Shown in pieces: positions 25,164 through 33,853 of a stretch of DNA of 64,000 nt. This DNA comes from Eubacteriales bacterium (GTDB taxonomy: Bacteria; Bacillota; Clostridia; Oscillospirales; CAG-382), in NCBI GenBank assembly GCA_028702135.1, contig JAQVPJ010000001.1, positions 1 through 64,000 of the forward strand, given 5' to 3'. Each line of letters starts with the position of its first letter. Positions within the stretch are counted from its first letter, which is position 1. A program made the translations under genes and the position numbers. The notes beneath the pieces were generated by a model. It ran no database searches and was not told the origin of the DNA. It saw only the letters and a program-made list of their open reading frames with translations.

Positions 25164-26159
25164 ATGTTATCATGTAAAAACCATTTTCCTTTATGGGCGC
25201 ATTTCGTAATCGACGCATTATGTATCGCTATTTTTTCGGTTGCTTTTTACGAATTCTACTACAACCTTCCCACAGAGCTTGAGAGTGAGAATATTATTAT
25301 CGAAAGAAGCAAGGACGACAGGAGCACGGATGTATCTTATCAAGAAGAAATATCGGGGGATACTAATAAGGATGAATCCTATTTATATGGATGGGCACTT
25401 AAATTTCCCGATAAATTTACCGAAAACGTTGTTTCCACCGACATTTCTTATACGAGTCCGAACATCTCAGTTACTCTGACAAAGAATACAATGGAATCGG
25501 GCAACTCTGTTGTTACTTATTTTGTGGCAGATATTTACATTGCTGACATTGAATACTTACAGAGTGGATTTGCCCGTGATACCTATGGCAGAGGATATGC
25601 AGAGAATATTGAGGATATGAGCGAGCGTCTTGGAGCTGTTATCGCAATCAACGGCGATTATTACGGGCGCAGCAACAGCGGCGTCGTTATCAGAAACGGC
25701 ACTGTTTACCGAGCCACACCAGATTCAACCGATGTATGCGTTTTATATTATGACGGAAGAATGGAAACCTTTTCACCCGATGAATTTGATGTTGACAATG
25801 CGATTGAAGACAGTGCTTATCAAGCTTGGAGCTTCGGACCTGCCCTCCTTGATAAAAACGGCTTTCCGCTTACAGAATTCAATTCCAGCGTAACTCCCCT
25901 AAACCCGCGTACTGTTTTCGGATACTACGAACCCGGACATTATTGCTTTGTTGTAGTGGACGGTCGTCAAACGGGATATTCCCGCGGCATGACGATGTCC
26001 GAGCTGTCGATTCTAATGAACAAACTGGGATGCAGAGCCGCATATAACCTTGACGGCGGTCAGTCCTCCCTGATGACCATGTACGGTAAAATTGTGAACC
26101 AACCATATAAAAACGGCAGAGCCGTAAGCGACAGTATCTTAATAAAGGAACTCGAATGA
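25164..26159 (+). CDS. Phosphodiester glycosidase family (NAGPA/DUF2233) protein, membrane anchored
   Basis: A 331-aa protein with one N-terminal transmembrane segment (residues about 12-32), an acidic linker, then an extracytoplasmic domain with AINGDYYGRSNSGVVIRNG, SFGPALLDKNG, VVVDGRQTGYSRGM and YNLDGGQSSLM, the hallmark series of DUF2233/NAGPA. Members cleave sugar phosphodiesters such as those decorating wall or exopolymers; the substrate is unknown here. It follows the GT2-GtrA gene by 19 bases and overlaps the next small gene by four. Confidence 0.88.
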   Translation: MLSCKNHFPLWAHFVIDALCIAIFSVAFYEFYYNLPTELESENIIIERSKDDRSTDVSYQEEISGDTNKDESYLYGWALKFPDKFTENVVSTDISYTSPNISVTLTKNTMESGNSVVTYFVADIYIADIEYLQSGFARDTYGRGYAENIEDMSERLGAVIAINGDYYGRSNSGVVIRNGTVYRATPDSTDVCVLYYDGRMETFSPDEFDVDNAIEDSAYQAWSFGPALLDKNGFPLTEFNSSVTPLNPRTVFGYYEPGHYCFVVVDGRQTGYSRGMTMSELSILMNKLGCRAAYNLDGGQSSLMTMYGKIVNQPYKNGRAVSDSILIKELE

Positions 26160-26365
26160 TGCGTATCTTAAAATTTGTACTTTACAATCTGAACATTATA
26201 CTTGCCGGATTGTTCATGGTGTTTCAGATACTTGATATCTACAATCCGAAAATGAATTTTATCGGAAACGACATCACAATTTATCTATTGTTTGCCTTCT
26301 GTTTGCTCTCGATAGTAAATGCGGTTACCCTTCTTTTACATGAATATAGGAACAAGAAAAAATAA
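26156..26365 (+). CDS. Small two-pass membrane protein
   Basis: A 69-aa protein with two hydrophobic segments (about residues 8-28 and 40-60) and a basic tail (HEYRNKKK). I do not recognise the family. Its ATG overlaps the stop of the phosphodiester-glycosidase-like gene (ATGA), so the two are translationally coupled and probably act together at the membrane. A terminator follows. Confidence 0.65.
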   Translation: MMRILKFVLYNLNIILAGLFMVFQILDIYNPKMNFIGNDITIYLLFAFCLLSIVNAVTLLLHEYRNKKK

Positions 26366-26368
26366 GAA

Positions 26369-26410
26369 AAGAAGCTGTACATTACATTTGTATAGCTTCT
26401 TTGCTTTTAT
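26369..26410. terminator. Terminator between convergent genes
   Basis: AAGAAGCTGTAC pairs with GTATAGCTTCTT (one G-U pair) around a 9-base loop; a T-rich tract follows on the plus strand and an A-rich tract before it gives a T-run on the minus strand. Confidence 0.82.
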
Positions 26411-26420
26411 TGTGGACAAA

Positions 26421-27878
26421 TCAGCTCGGGTCGCTCAGTATTTTGTCCAAATTACTTTCGGAAACGATGACAATGATATAATCGACTATATCTCTTCCCT
26501 CCGCTTTGTATCTGTTAGCGTCGGTGAAGTTGATTCCGAACTGTTCGCTCTTGGCAATCATTACCTTGTTGAAGCGTTCTGCAAGTATATCTAACATCGG
26601 GAAAGCAGCGTTATCTCTATAGATAAGCGCGGAGGGAAGGTTCTCACGATCGGTCGCAACTACGAATCTGTCGTTTATACCTACGATCTTTTCACTGCTA
26701 CTGACCTCGGAGCTTGCCGGGGTTACATACATACTGTAATCGGTGTCTGATACATACTTCCTGATATCGCTTATATTTACGGAGATATTTTCACTATCGC
26801 TGAATCCAATGTCGAGATTTATATCGGCGTTTGGAATAAGGTCCAGCACGTTCTCCTTATAATGCTCCTTATTTATTCCGATATAAGACATTAAATCCCC
26901 GCCCTCGGACAGTACCATCTTCTCGGTAAACTCCTCAAGTGTCCTCGCCTTTGCATCGGGGAAGTTAAGAGCCAGCGTGTTTGCAATCTGCTCATAAACA
27001 AGATATGCGCCGTATTCGGTCAGGTGACTGTCGTTTTTACGAAATATCTCATATTCGCCGGCATCTCTTGCTGCGGCTAAAATATCATACATATCAATAG
27101 TTATGGCGCTTGTATTGGCAAGCTCCTTAGCTACCTGTTGATATTTTGTGGTGTAAGTTTTCCTCTCCGTGCCCTCGGGGAAAATATCAGGGTACAGCGA
27201 GGTAACGTCGGGAATAAGAACATAAACAAGTTCTGCAGGCTTACCCTTTGCTTTACTCTCTATTGTACTTACTTTTCCGTTTACATAGCTCCTGAAATTT
27301 TTAAGCTGTGTTTCGGTAAGAAGACTCATTCCGATATAATTATCCAGATAGGTATCAAAGTAAAGCTGTGAGTGTGTACCGACAGAAACCCCATATCCGT
27401 CGATACGTTTTTCTGCTGTAGCAAGATATTCTGCATAGAATACTCTTGGTTCGCTCTTCTCCTTGCCCTCGACGAGTGCCGTTGCCTTAAGCATGGTCTT
27501 CGAAGTCTTTTCGAGTTTGATTTGAGCGATAAAATATCCGTTTCTTGATTCTACCGTCACATCCTCCTCGCCACCCGTTATTTCAACGATTGCGCCCTCC
27601 TCGCAGGTTCCGGCGATAACGACTATATCGGCGGTCATATTCTTATTATCCTTGATAACAGGCATCTCGGTATGACCCTCCGGAGTTGAAACCGTTGTTT
27701 CCTCGGAAGTATCTACGCTTTCTTCACCCGACTGTTCAAATATTACCTCTTCTTCTTCTTGGCGTTCTCCACGTCTGACGCAGGAAGCCATCGTTACCGA
27801 AAGTACGGCTGTTATCACCAGCAGTATAATCAACACAATACCTTTGTTCTTAGTGTTTCTTTGCATATTATGACCCAT
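26421..27878 (-). CDS. DHHW/AlgX-like SGNH-fold lipoprotein
   Basis: A 485-aa protein with an N-terminal hydrophobic segment ending in TMASC, a weak lipobox, followed by a Glu/Thr/Ser-rich linker and an Ig-like stretch (about residues 80-150). The C-terminal 330 residues contain RKNDSHLTEYGAYLVYEQIAN, matching the Asp-x-His...Gly-Ala pattern of the DHHW/AlgX family whose relatives handle O-acetyl transfer on envelope polymers. No MBOAT gene is adjacent, unlike the second family member at 61038. The start may be the ATG at 27878 (GGAG very close) or 27866. Confidence 0.75.
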   Translation of the reverse strand: MGHNMQRNTKNKGIVLIILLVITAVLSVTMASCVRRGERQEEEEVIFEQSGEESVDTSEETTVSTPEGHTEMPVIKDNKNMTADIVVIAGTCEEGAIVEITGGEEDVTVESRNGYFIAQIKLEKTSKTMLKATALVEGKEKSEPRVFYAEYLATAEKRIDGYGVSVGTHSQLYFDTYLDNYIGMSLLTETQLKNFRSYVNGKVSTIESKAKGKPAELVYVLIPDVTSLYPDIFPEGTERKTYTTKYQQVAKELANTSAITIDMYDILAAARDAGEYEIFRKNDSHLTEYGAYLVYEQIANTLALNFPDAKARTLEEFTEKMVLSEGGDLMSYIGINKEHYKENVLDLIPNADINLDIGFSDSENISVNISDIRKYVSDTDYSMYVTPASSEVSSSEKIVGINDRFVVATDRENLPSALIYRDNAAFPMLDILAERFNKVMIAKSEQFGINFTDANRYKAEGRDIVDYIIVIVSESNLDKILSDPS

Positions 27879-27902
27879 TTCTCCAACGATTTAAGGATGA
27901 TG

Positions 27903-27961
27903 AAAAAGCTTGGAAAACCGCCCTTCGTTGGCAGGATGGTTCCCCTGCAAGAAAGCCTTTT
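27903..27961 (-). terminator. Large hairpin / terminator after the EF-G-like gene
   Basis: On the minus strand AAAAGGCTT and GGGGAACC pair with GGTTTTCC and AAGCTTTTT (several G-U pairs), with a 7-base bulge. A GCAGG/CCTGC hairpin is an alternative fold inside. It ends in a T-run and lies 28 bases beyond the EF-G-like stop codon. The elaborate form resembles a mobile or interspersed repeat as much as a plain terminator. Confidence 0.6.
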
Positions 27962-27988
27962 GCCTTCATTTATGTGCAAAAGATAGAT

Positions 27989-30064
27989 TTAGCCTTCCTC
28001 TTGTGATTTCTTTGTTTCAGCAATAACCTTTTGTGCCACTTCAGCGGGAGATTCGTCATATCTTTCAAAATCAAAGGAATATGATCCCCTGCCCTGTGTC
28101 ATCGCTCTTAACTGTATCGCATAAGTGCCCATCTCGGCAAGAGGAACCTCTGCGGCAACGACTGTATAGCCCTTTCGGTCTGTCTGATCAGTACCCATAA
28201 TTCTGCCCCTGCGCTTATTGAGGTCGCCTATAATATCTCCCATCATATTGTCGGGAATAACGACTTTGAGTGATCCTATAGGCTCAAGAAGCACTGCATT
28301 GCCCTGTCTCATACCTTCCTTGAATGCAAGGTTGGCGGCAAGCTTGAAAGACATCTCCGAGGAGTCAACATCGTGGTAAGAACCGTCATATAGGTTTGCT
28401 TTTAATCTGATTACGGGATATCCGGCAAGTATTCCCTTTGCCATAGACTCCTGCAGACCCTTTTCAACCGCAGGATAGAAGTTTTTAGGAACAGCTCCGC
28501 CGAAAACGCTTTCGGAGAAAACAAGTCCCTCTTCCTCTCCGGGCGAAAATTCAATTTTTACATGACCGTATTGTCCGTGACCGCCGGATTGCTTTTTGTG
28601 TTTACCCTCAACCTGTACTTTTTTCTTAATAGTCTCCCTGTAGGGAACCTTAGCCGGTTCAAGCTCTATTGATGTTCCGAAACGGTTCTTTAACCTTGAG
28701 CATAAAACATCGATCTGCGTGTCGCCCAGACCGTATATGCACATCTGCTTGGTCTCGGGATTATTATGATACTTAAGGGTATAATCCTCCTCGAGCAGCC
28801 TTGAAATGCCGGATGAAATCTTATCCTCGTCTCCCTTTTCTTTCGGAACGATGGCCATGCAGAAATAAGGTTTCGGAAGCTCGATCGGAGCGTATTTTAT
28901 TTTCGAAGATGAATCGCTTGAAAGAGTATCGTTGATATTTGTGTTTACAAGCTTGACGGTGACACCTATATCGCCGTAAGCAAGTTCATCGACTGCAGTC
29001 TCCTTAGTGCCGACACAGGTAGCAAGACGTGCAAATTTCTCCTGCTGTCCGTTGGTAAGATTGGTCATTACCGTGTCCTTTTTAAGGGTACCGTTCATAA
29101 CCTTGAAAAAGGTCTTTTTACCGAACTGGTCAGCAAGAGTTTTAAAAACAAAGATGCTTGCAGGTCCGTCTTCGGAGGCTGTTATCTCCGATACTTTACC
29201 CTCTGCGTCTATAACACTCTGCTCCTTTTTATCAAGCGGTGAGCAGAAGGATTCCGAAATTACATAAAGCAGATTACGAACACCCGATAGATTTATTGCC
29301 GAGCCCGAGAAAACGGGGGATATTGTTCCCTGCAGAAATCCCGAATTCAAAGCGGAATTCTTTTCCTCACCGGTAAGAGGCTCTTCCATAAAGTATTTTT
29401 CCATGAGTTCTTCGCTTGTTTCGGCAAGCGATTCATCGAGCTGCTTTTGGTAGTTCTCCATCCTGATCTTTTGACTCTCCGGCAAAACGACCTCGCTGCG
29501 CTTTCCCATTTTATCAAATTTATATGCAACATTCGTTAGCAAATCGTAATAGCTGAGATCCTCGGTCCCCTCATTAAAGGGAATATACATCGGGCATACC
29601 GAGGTGCCGAACTTCTCTCGCAGACTTTCAAAGGTTTCGTCGAAATTAGAATTTTCGTCATCGGTCTTATTAACAAAAAAAGCTTTAGGTAAATCTTTGG
29701 CGTTATCCCATGCAAGCTCTGTTCCGACCTTCACACCGCTTTTTGCCTCAACGACAATAACTGCGGTCTCCGCCACCCTAAGAGCCTCTTTTACCTCGCC
29801 GATAAAATCAAAATATCCCGGAGTATCAAGAATATTAATTTTAACGTCATTCCACTCTATGTTTGCCAAAGCGGTCGAAACTGAAATTCCTCTTTTTTTC
29901 TCCTCAGGGTCAAAATCACAAATTGTGTTTCCTTCAGTCGTCCTTCCAAGCCTTTCCGTTGCCTTTCCAAGGAACAACATAGCTTCCGCTAATGAGGTTT
30001 TGCCGTCACCGCCGTGGCCGATAAGGCAGATGTTTCTGATTTTACTCGAGTTAAATTTTGCCAT
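27989..30064 (-). CDS. Elongation factor G-like translational GTPase
   Basis: A 691-aa EF-G family protein. G1 reads GHGGDGKT, not the GHIDAGKT of canonical EF-G, and G3 is DTPG, G4 NKTD. All later EF-G domains are recognisable, including domain IV (GGHGQYGHVKIEF) and domain V (GRIMGTDQ). It matches the EF-G-like paralogue group of Firmicutes, not the essential translocase that usually lies with rpsL-rpsG-tuf. The role of this paralogue is uncertain. The ATG at 30064 has GGAGGA 7 bases upstream and is preferred over TTG 30070. Confidence 0.9.
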   Translation of the reverse strand: MAKFNSSKIRNICLIGHGGDGKTSLAEAMLFLGKATERLGRTTEGNTICDFDPEEKKRGISVSTALANIEWNDVKINILDTPGYFDFIGEVKEALRVAETAVIVVEAKSGVKVGTELAWDNAKDLPKAFFVNKTDDENSNFDETFESLREKFGTSVCPMYIPFNEGTEDLSYYDLLTNVAYKFDKMGKRSEVVLPESQKIRMENYQKQLDESLAETSEELMEKYFMEEPLTGEEKNSALNSGFLQGTISPVFSGSAINLSGVRNLLYVISESFCSPLDKKEQSVIDAEGKVSEITASEDGPASIFVFKTLADQFGKKTFFKVMNGTLKKDTVMTNLTNGQQEKFARLATCVGTKETAVDELAYGDIGVTVKLVNTNINDTLSSDSSSKIKYAPIELPKPYFCMAIVPKEKGDEDKISSGISRLLEEDYTLKYHNNPETKQMCIYGLGDTQIDVLCSRLKNRFGTSIELEPAKVPYRETIKKKVQVEGKHKKQSGGHGQYGHVKIEFSPGEEEGLVFSESVFGGAVPKNFYPAVEKGLQESMAKGILAGYPVIRLKANLYDGSYHDVDSSEMSFKLAANLAFKEGMRQGNAVLLEPIGSLKVVIPDNMMGDIIGDLNKRRGRIMGTDQTDRKGYTVVAAEVPLAEMGTYAIQLRAMTQGRGSYSFDFERYDESPAEVAQKVIAETKKSQEEG

Positions 30065-30099
30065 GTACAAATCCTCCGTTATATTTTGACATATAGAAT

Positions 30100-30128
30100 A
30101 TTATATGATATAAAGCTGCATTATTCAA
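30100..30128 (-). promoter_or_regulatory. Promoter of the EF-G-like gene
   Basis: On the minus strand TTGAAT, 17 bases, TATAAT. Start near 30093, about 30 bases ahead of the ATG. Confidence 0.75.
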
Positions 30129-30199
30129 TATTAATTTCTGATTTAATTGTTTGTTGACATAAAATAATGTAATACTTTTTTGTACATATTAAACAAAAA

Positions 30200-32740
30200 T
30201 CAGAGAGAAAACGACGTAATCCAGACAGGAACCAGCCAAATCATCTGCAGCATTATCATGTAATACGAACTTATAGCCGACATATCCCCCGTTACCGAAA
30301 GAAACGTAGCGGCAAAGAAGGAAAGAAAAACGCTTACGATTGTAATTATTGCGTTGCTCTTCGTAACATGCCTTGCTTTATCGCAGATGACGAACATCCT
30401 TAAGAAAGTGTGCAGCGAAGCGTTCGATACTATACCGCTGTCGATCTCATCACACTCGTCGTTAATATCCTCGTGAGTTCCCGCTTTAAGTATAGCAATC
30501 GGACATTTTTTAAACCTTATTCCGTTAGCAAGAAGCTCGTTGTTTATGTTTGGGTCAAGAGTTTTAATCCCCAAGCACATTCCGGCTTTATACATATCTT
30601 TGAGCAAAGCGTCGAACAAAGGGTTAAGAGTATATTTTATATAGACCTTTGCGGCAAGAGATTCGTTCATAACGACATACATAATCGAGCCTACACTTTT
30701 TTCGTACAGATCGTCATCGGGATCAACCGGCGTCTCAAAGCGGTAACGGCGCATATAGCTCCTTTTACCGAGGAAAATATGAGTTCCGTCGATGGCGATA
30801 CAAATACCATCGGCTGCCGACTCTATGAGTCTTATGGATTTTGGCTCTTCCAATTCGCCACCTAAGGTACTTGCGAAGACCTTCTCAAGCGGTCCGCCGA
30901 TAAATGCAAATACCTTTGCGAGATCAGGTATTATTTTGTCGATTCTGTAATCTCCGTAAGTTCTGAGGCTGGTTATTTTTACAAGGTGCGCCGGATAGAC
31001 CTCGGTATCAGCAAATGACAAAACCGAGGCATCGGCGTATTCCTCGGAAACTGCGTTGCCTATAAACGCGGAATTGCAGTATGCACCCCTTTTGTTAGCC
31101 ACTATTACCGGTAACGGTATCATGAAAAACGATGCCAGCGGAACCGAAGAGGTAATAAGCAGCAGAGATGCAAGGAACGAGGAATGCAGGTCTTTTTCGA
31201 TCAGATACATCACACCGAACAAAACTACGCCTGCGATAATGATAACAGGAATAAGGAAGTTAAAAAGGTCCTCTCCTTTGGCACGCTTTTTTGTACGAGC
31301 AAAGAAGCCTTTTATGAATCCTGCCTTTTTTACGGTGTATAAATCCGAACTCTCCATCAGGTATTTATAGAACTCATCCGCCTCGCGTGCCGAAGCGTCA
31401 AGCTCGACCGCTGCGTATTTTGCTTTTTTGGAAGCGAGAACGCGGAAGCAGTGATAATCCTTTTTGTTGCTTAGATAATTAATTACAGCAGAGCATACCG
31501 CTGCTGCCGCGCAGGGAAGGCTATATAGTTTAAGATCGGGGGAGGTCGGGTTGGCTAAGAGCACGAAAACGGAATATACCGTTGTAAAAAACAGGGATAA
31601 AACGAGCATACTGTCAGTGTTGAGCTTTCGGTTAAAAATACCTGCTATTCCGTTTCTTATGCTTGAAAGCATTGTTATTGCTATAAAAAACAGTATTTGT
31701 AAATCAACGAGTATGTAAAGTCTGCCGTTTATGCCCTGAGTCAGATAAACCGGATGCCAGCTGCTGCCCTTTACAGCAAGTTCCAAATAAAGAATAACGA
31801 GAGCGAAAACTGCAACTAATATCAGCTTTATTCTGCTGTACATTATTGCCTTTTTTAACATTGTGTTAATCTCGGTGTTCTGCTCGCGGGAGGTATATTC
31901 ATATTCGCTATCAACGTTGATTTTGTTTGTTTTCCTGCTTTTCTTGACCTTATCCTTATCTTTATTTAAAAACTCGTCTATGTCGTAGCGGCTCTCGTCC
32001 ATCATATTGAAAGCCAGCCGCAGTTTTATATCTGTTTCGTCCAGTGGCTCGCCCTCCTCGTCGGTATATGCAAGCCTGTCTGCCTCATCCTGTTCAAAGA
32101 CGAGCTGATTCTCGTCCTCATCTTCATTTTCTATTACTATCTCGCCGCTTGTAATTTTCTCGGTTAGCTTCTCGTAATCACTGTCAAAGCTCGCGGTATT
32201 TTTTGCCGGAGCAATATCCTCTATCTCCTTGGTATCGCCGAAATAGAACATCTTTTCCTGAGAATATTCATCCTTATGCGGAATTGCATCGGGCTCTGAG
32301 AATCTTTTACTGTCTATAGCTACCGGTATCGAAACTTCAGCGTCGCTCTGTGTAGCGTTTTTCGCATCGTTGATAAGTGAATACAGCTCCTCGACCTTCG
32401 CACTCCTCGTCACGGACCTTTTTTCCTCGAAAAATTCAAGCAAATCCTTGCTTTCCTGCATCTGCGAGGACAGCGATTCTCTCAAACGTTGCGTATCCGA
32501 AAACGGCTTTTCCTTCTCCTTTTTTGCATACACGCTTATAATCTGTGCGGCTTCATCACTTATCCTGCCGGTATTTGCCATTGTCTCTGACGGCTTGTCG
32601 ACGATAATGGTCTTTGCGTTGTTGTCCGATTTTTCAGGCTCGTCCAGCTTGGTACGTTCATATAAACGCGCCTGTTCATTGTCTATTTCCGCCCTTTTCA
32701 GAAGCTCCTTCAAATACATGCTGTTAGCATCTTTCGACAT
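30200..32740 (-). CDS. Degenerate P-type-ATPase-like membrane protein with long acidic N-terminus
   Basis: An 846-aa protein from the ATG at 32740 (AAAGGAT 7 bases upstream; the track's upstream codons lack support). The first 300 residues are hydrophilic, acidic and probably disordered. Then come about eight transmembrane segments in pairs, and a cytoplasmic part (about residues 560-780). The layout resembles a P1B-type ATPase: SSVPLASFFMIPLPVIVA sits where CPCALGLATP is expected, VLSFADTEVYPA where VFDKTGTLT lies, THIFLGKRSYM where the nucleotide-domain VGN segment lies, and GIKTLDPNINNELL where TGDN lies. The phosphorylated Asp is replaced. Function unknown; likely a non-pumping homologue. 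The similarity is by eye and moderate. Confidence 0.6.
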   Translation of the reverse strand: MSKDANSMYLKELLKRAEIDNEQARLYERTKLDEPEKSDNNAKTIIVDKPSETMANTGRISDEAAQIISVYAKKEKEKPFSDTQRLRESLSSQMQESKDLLEFFEEKRSVTRSAKVEELYSLINDAKNATQSDAEVSIPVAIDSKRFSEPDAIPHKDEYSQEKMFYFGDTKEIEDIAPAKNTASFDSDYEKLTEKITSGEIVIENEDEDENQLVFEQDEADRLAYTDEEGEPLDETDIKLRLAFNMMDESRYDIDEFLNKDKDKVKKSRKTNKINVDSEYEYTSREQNTEINTMLKKAIMYSRIKLILVAVFALVILYLELAVKGSSWHPVYLTQGINGRLYILVDLQILFFIAITMLSSIRNGIAGIFNRKLNTDSMLVLSLFFTTVYSVFVLLANPTSPDLKLYSLPCAAAAVCSAVINYLSNKKDYHCFRVLASKKAKYAAVELDASAREADEFYKYLMESSDLYTVKKAGFIKGFFARTKKRAKGEDLFNFLIPVIIIAGVVLFGVMYLIEKDLHSSFLASLLLITSSVPLASFFMIPLPVIVANKRGAYCNSAFIGNAVSEEYADASVLSFADTEVYPAHLVKITSLRTYGDYRIDKIIPDLAKVFAFIGGPLEKVFASTLGGELEEPKSIRLIESAADGICIAIDGTHIFLGKRSYMRRYRFETPVDPDDDLYEKSVGSIMYVVMNESLAAKVYIKYTLNPLFDALLKDMYKAGMCLGIKTLDPNINNELLANGIRFKKCPIAILKAGTHEDINDECDEIDSGIVSNASLHTFLRMFVICDKARHVTKSNAIITIVSVFLSFFAATFLSVTGDMSAISSYYMIMLQMIWLVPVWITSFSL

Positions 32741-32830
32741 GAATAAGATCCTTTCTCCGACGAAAAATACATAGATGAGCCGTTTGCGTCGACACACAGC
32801 TCATGCTTGTGGAATGTATAAAACCGAGAC

Positions 32831-33646
32831 TTATTTCTGCGTGCGTTGTCGTGCCGCCTCGAACAAAACAACCGCACCCGCATTGGAAACATTCAGCGAG
32901 TTGATTTTGCCGTACATTGGAACAGATATTACAAAATCGGAATTATCCCTTACAAGCCTTGTAACTCCGCTGTTTTCCCCTCCGAGGACAAAGGCACAAG
33001 CGCAATCAAAATCGCTCTTGTAATAAGGAGTTCCATCCGATTCAAGTGCATAGATCCATACATTATTATCCCTGAGAGTTCTCATCGCAGAACTGAGATT
33101 GGATACTCTTGCTACCGCCATATGGAAAACTGCGCCGGCAGAAGCTTTTGCAGCTGCTCCGTTTACACTGACCGCGCGTCGTTTTGGTATGATTACTCCG
33201 TGAACGCCGGCACATTCCGCCGTTCTTATTATCGCTCCGAGGTTGTGGGGATCGTTTATGGAATCACAAATAACAATAAACGGTTTTTCTCCGCGTTCTG
33301 CAGCTATCGCGAGAATATCCTCCACGCTCACATATGCGGTTTCGGACGCTATCGCAGCCACTCCCTGATGAACTCCCCCTGCCGACATTTTATCAAGCCT
33401 ATGCTTGTCCACCTCGACTACGGGAATTCTGCTCTCTGCAGCTCTTGCGACAATCAGGGTGATAGATCCCTCCCGTTCACCCTTTTGCACATATAACTTA
33501 TCGATCTCTCTGCCGCTCTTTAACAGCTCGAGAACGGCGTTTCTGCCAATAAAAACATTGTCATTTCCGCCGTTGTCTTCCGTGCTGCCGCTTATGTCGC
33601 CGTTTTTATTGCCGTAATAACCGCTTTTATTTTTATAATTTGACAT
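32831..33646 (-). CDS. rlmB: 23S rRNA (guanosine(2251)-2'-O)-methyltransferase RlmB family
   Basis: A 271-aa SpoU-family SPOUT methyltransferase. The N-terminal substrate-binding domain (IGRNAVLELLKSGREIDKLYVQKG) is followed by motifs 1-3: DSINDPHNLGAIIRTAECAGVHGVI, ALGGENSGVTRLVRDNSD-like LGGENSGVTRLV, and IPMYGKINSLNVSNAGAVVLFE. These fit RlmB/YacO. A Gly/Asn/Lys-rich leader of about 25 residues precedes the domain. I chose ATG 33646, 12 bases after GGAG; the track opens at a TTG that is part of that site. Confidence 0.92.
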   Translation of the reverse strand: MSNYKNKSGYYGNKNGDISGSTEDNGGNDNVFIGRNAVLELLKSGREIDKLYVQKGEREGSITLIVARAAESRIPVVEVDKHRLDKMSAGGVHQGVAAIASETAYVSVEDILAIAAERGEKPFIVICDSINDPHNLGAIIRTAECAGVHGVIIPKRRAVSVNGAAAKASAGAVFHMAVARVSNLSSAMRTLRDNNVWIYALESDGTPYYKSDFDCACAFVLGGENSGVTRLVRDNSDFVISVPMYGKINSLNVSNAGAVVLFEAARQRTQK

Positions 33647-33714
33647 TAAGAATAATTTCTCCAATGATTATTTAACATAAATGTCTAAAAAACACACTGC
33701 CACTATTCTTATAA

Positions 33715-33743
33715 ATTATATCACAATCATATCTGTTTGTCAT
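33715..33743 (-). promoter_or_regulatory. Promoter of rlmB
   Basis: On the minus strand ATGACA, 17 bases, TATAAT. Start near 33708, about 60 bases ahead of the rlmB ATG. The large membrane protein gene downstream may also use it. Confidence 0.65.
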
Positions 33744-33792
33744 CATTTTTTTCAAAATTTTACAAATACCTTTTTCTGCCTTTTCCGCAAAT

Positions 33793-33844
33793 AAGTCCCG
33801 CAATGGACTCCAAAGAAGCCGGAACCGTATGCGGGACTTTTTTT
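33793..33844 (-). terminator. Hairpin after the nagA-ROK genes
   Basis: AAGTCCCGCA pairs perfectly with TGCGGGACTT across a 27-base loop, 10-15 bases beyond the ROK-like stop codon. The clearest T-run is on the plus strand, opposite to the genes, so termination on the minus strand is less certain. Confidence 0.55.
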
Positions 33845-33853
33845 AGTTGCTTA

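Noticed and set aside
32846-33496. 216-aa plus-strand ORF opposite rlmB
   Set aside because: Fully contained in the antisense of rlmB; Cys/Arg/Tyr-rich composition typical of a shadow frame.
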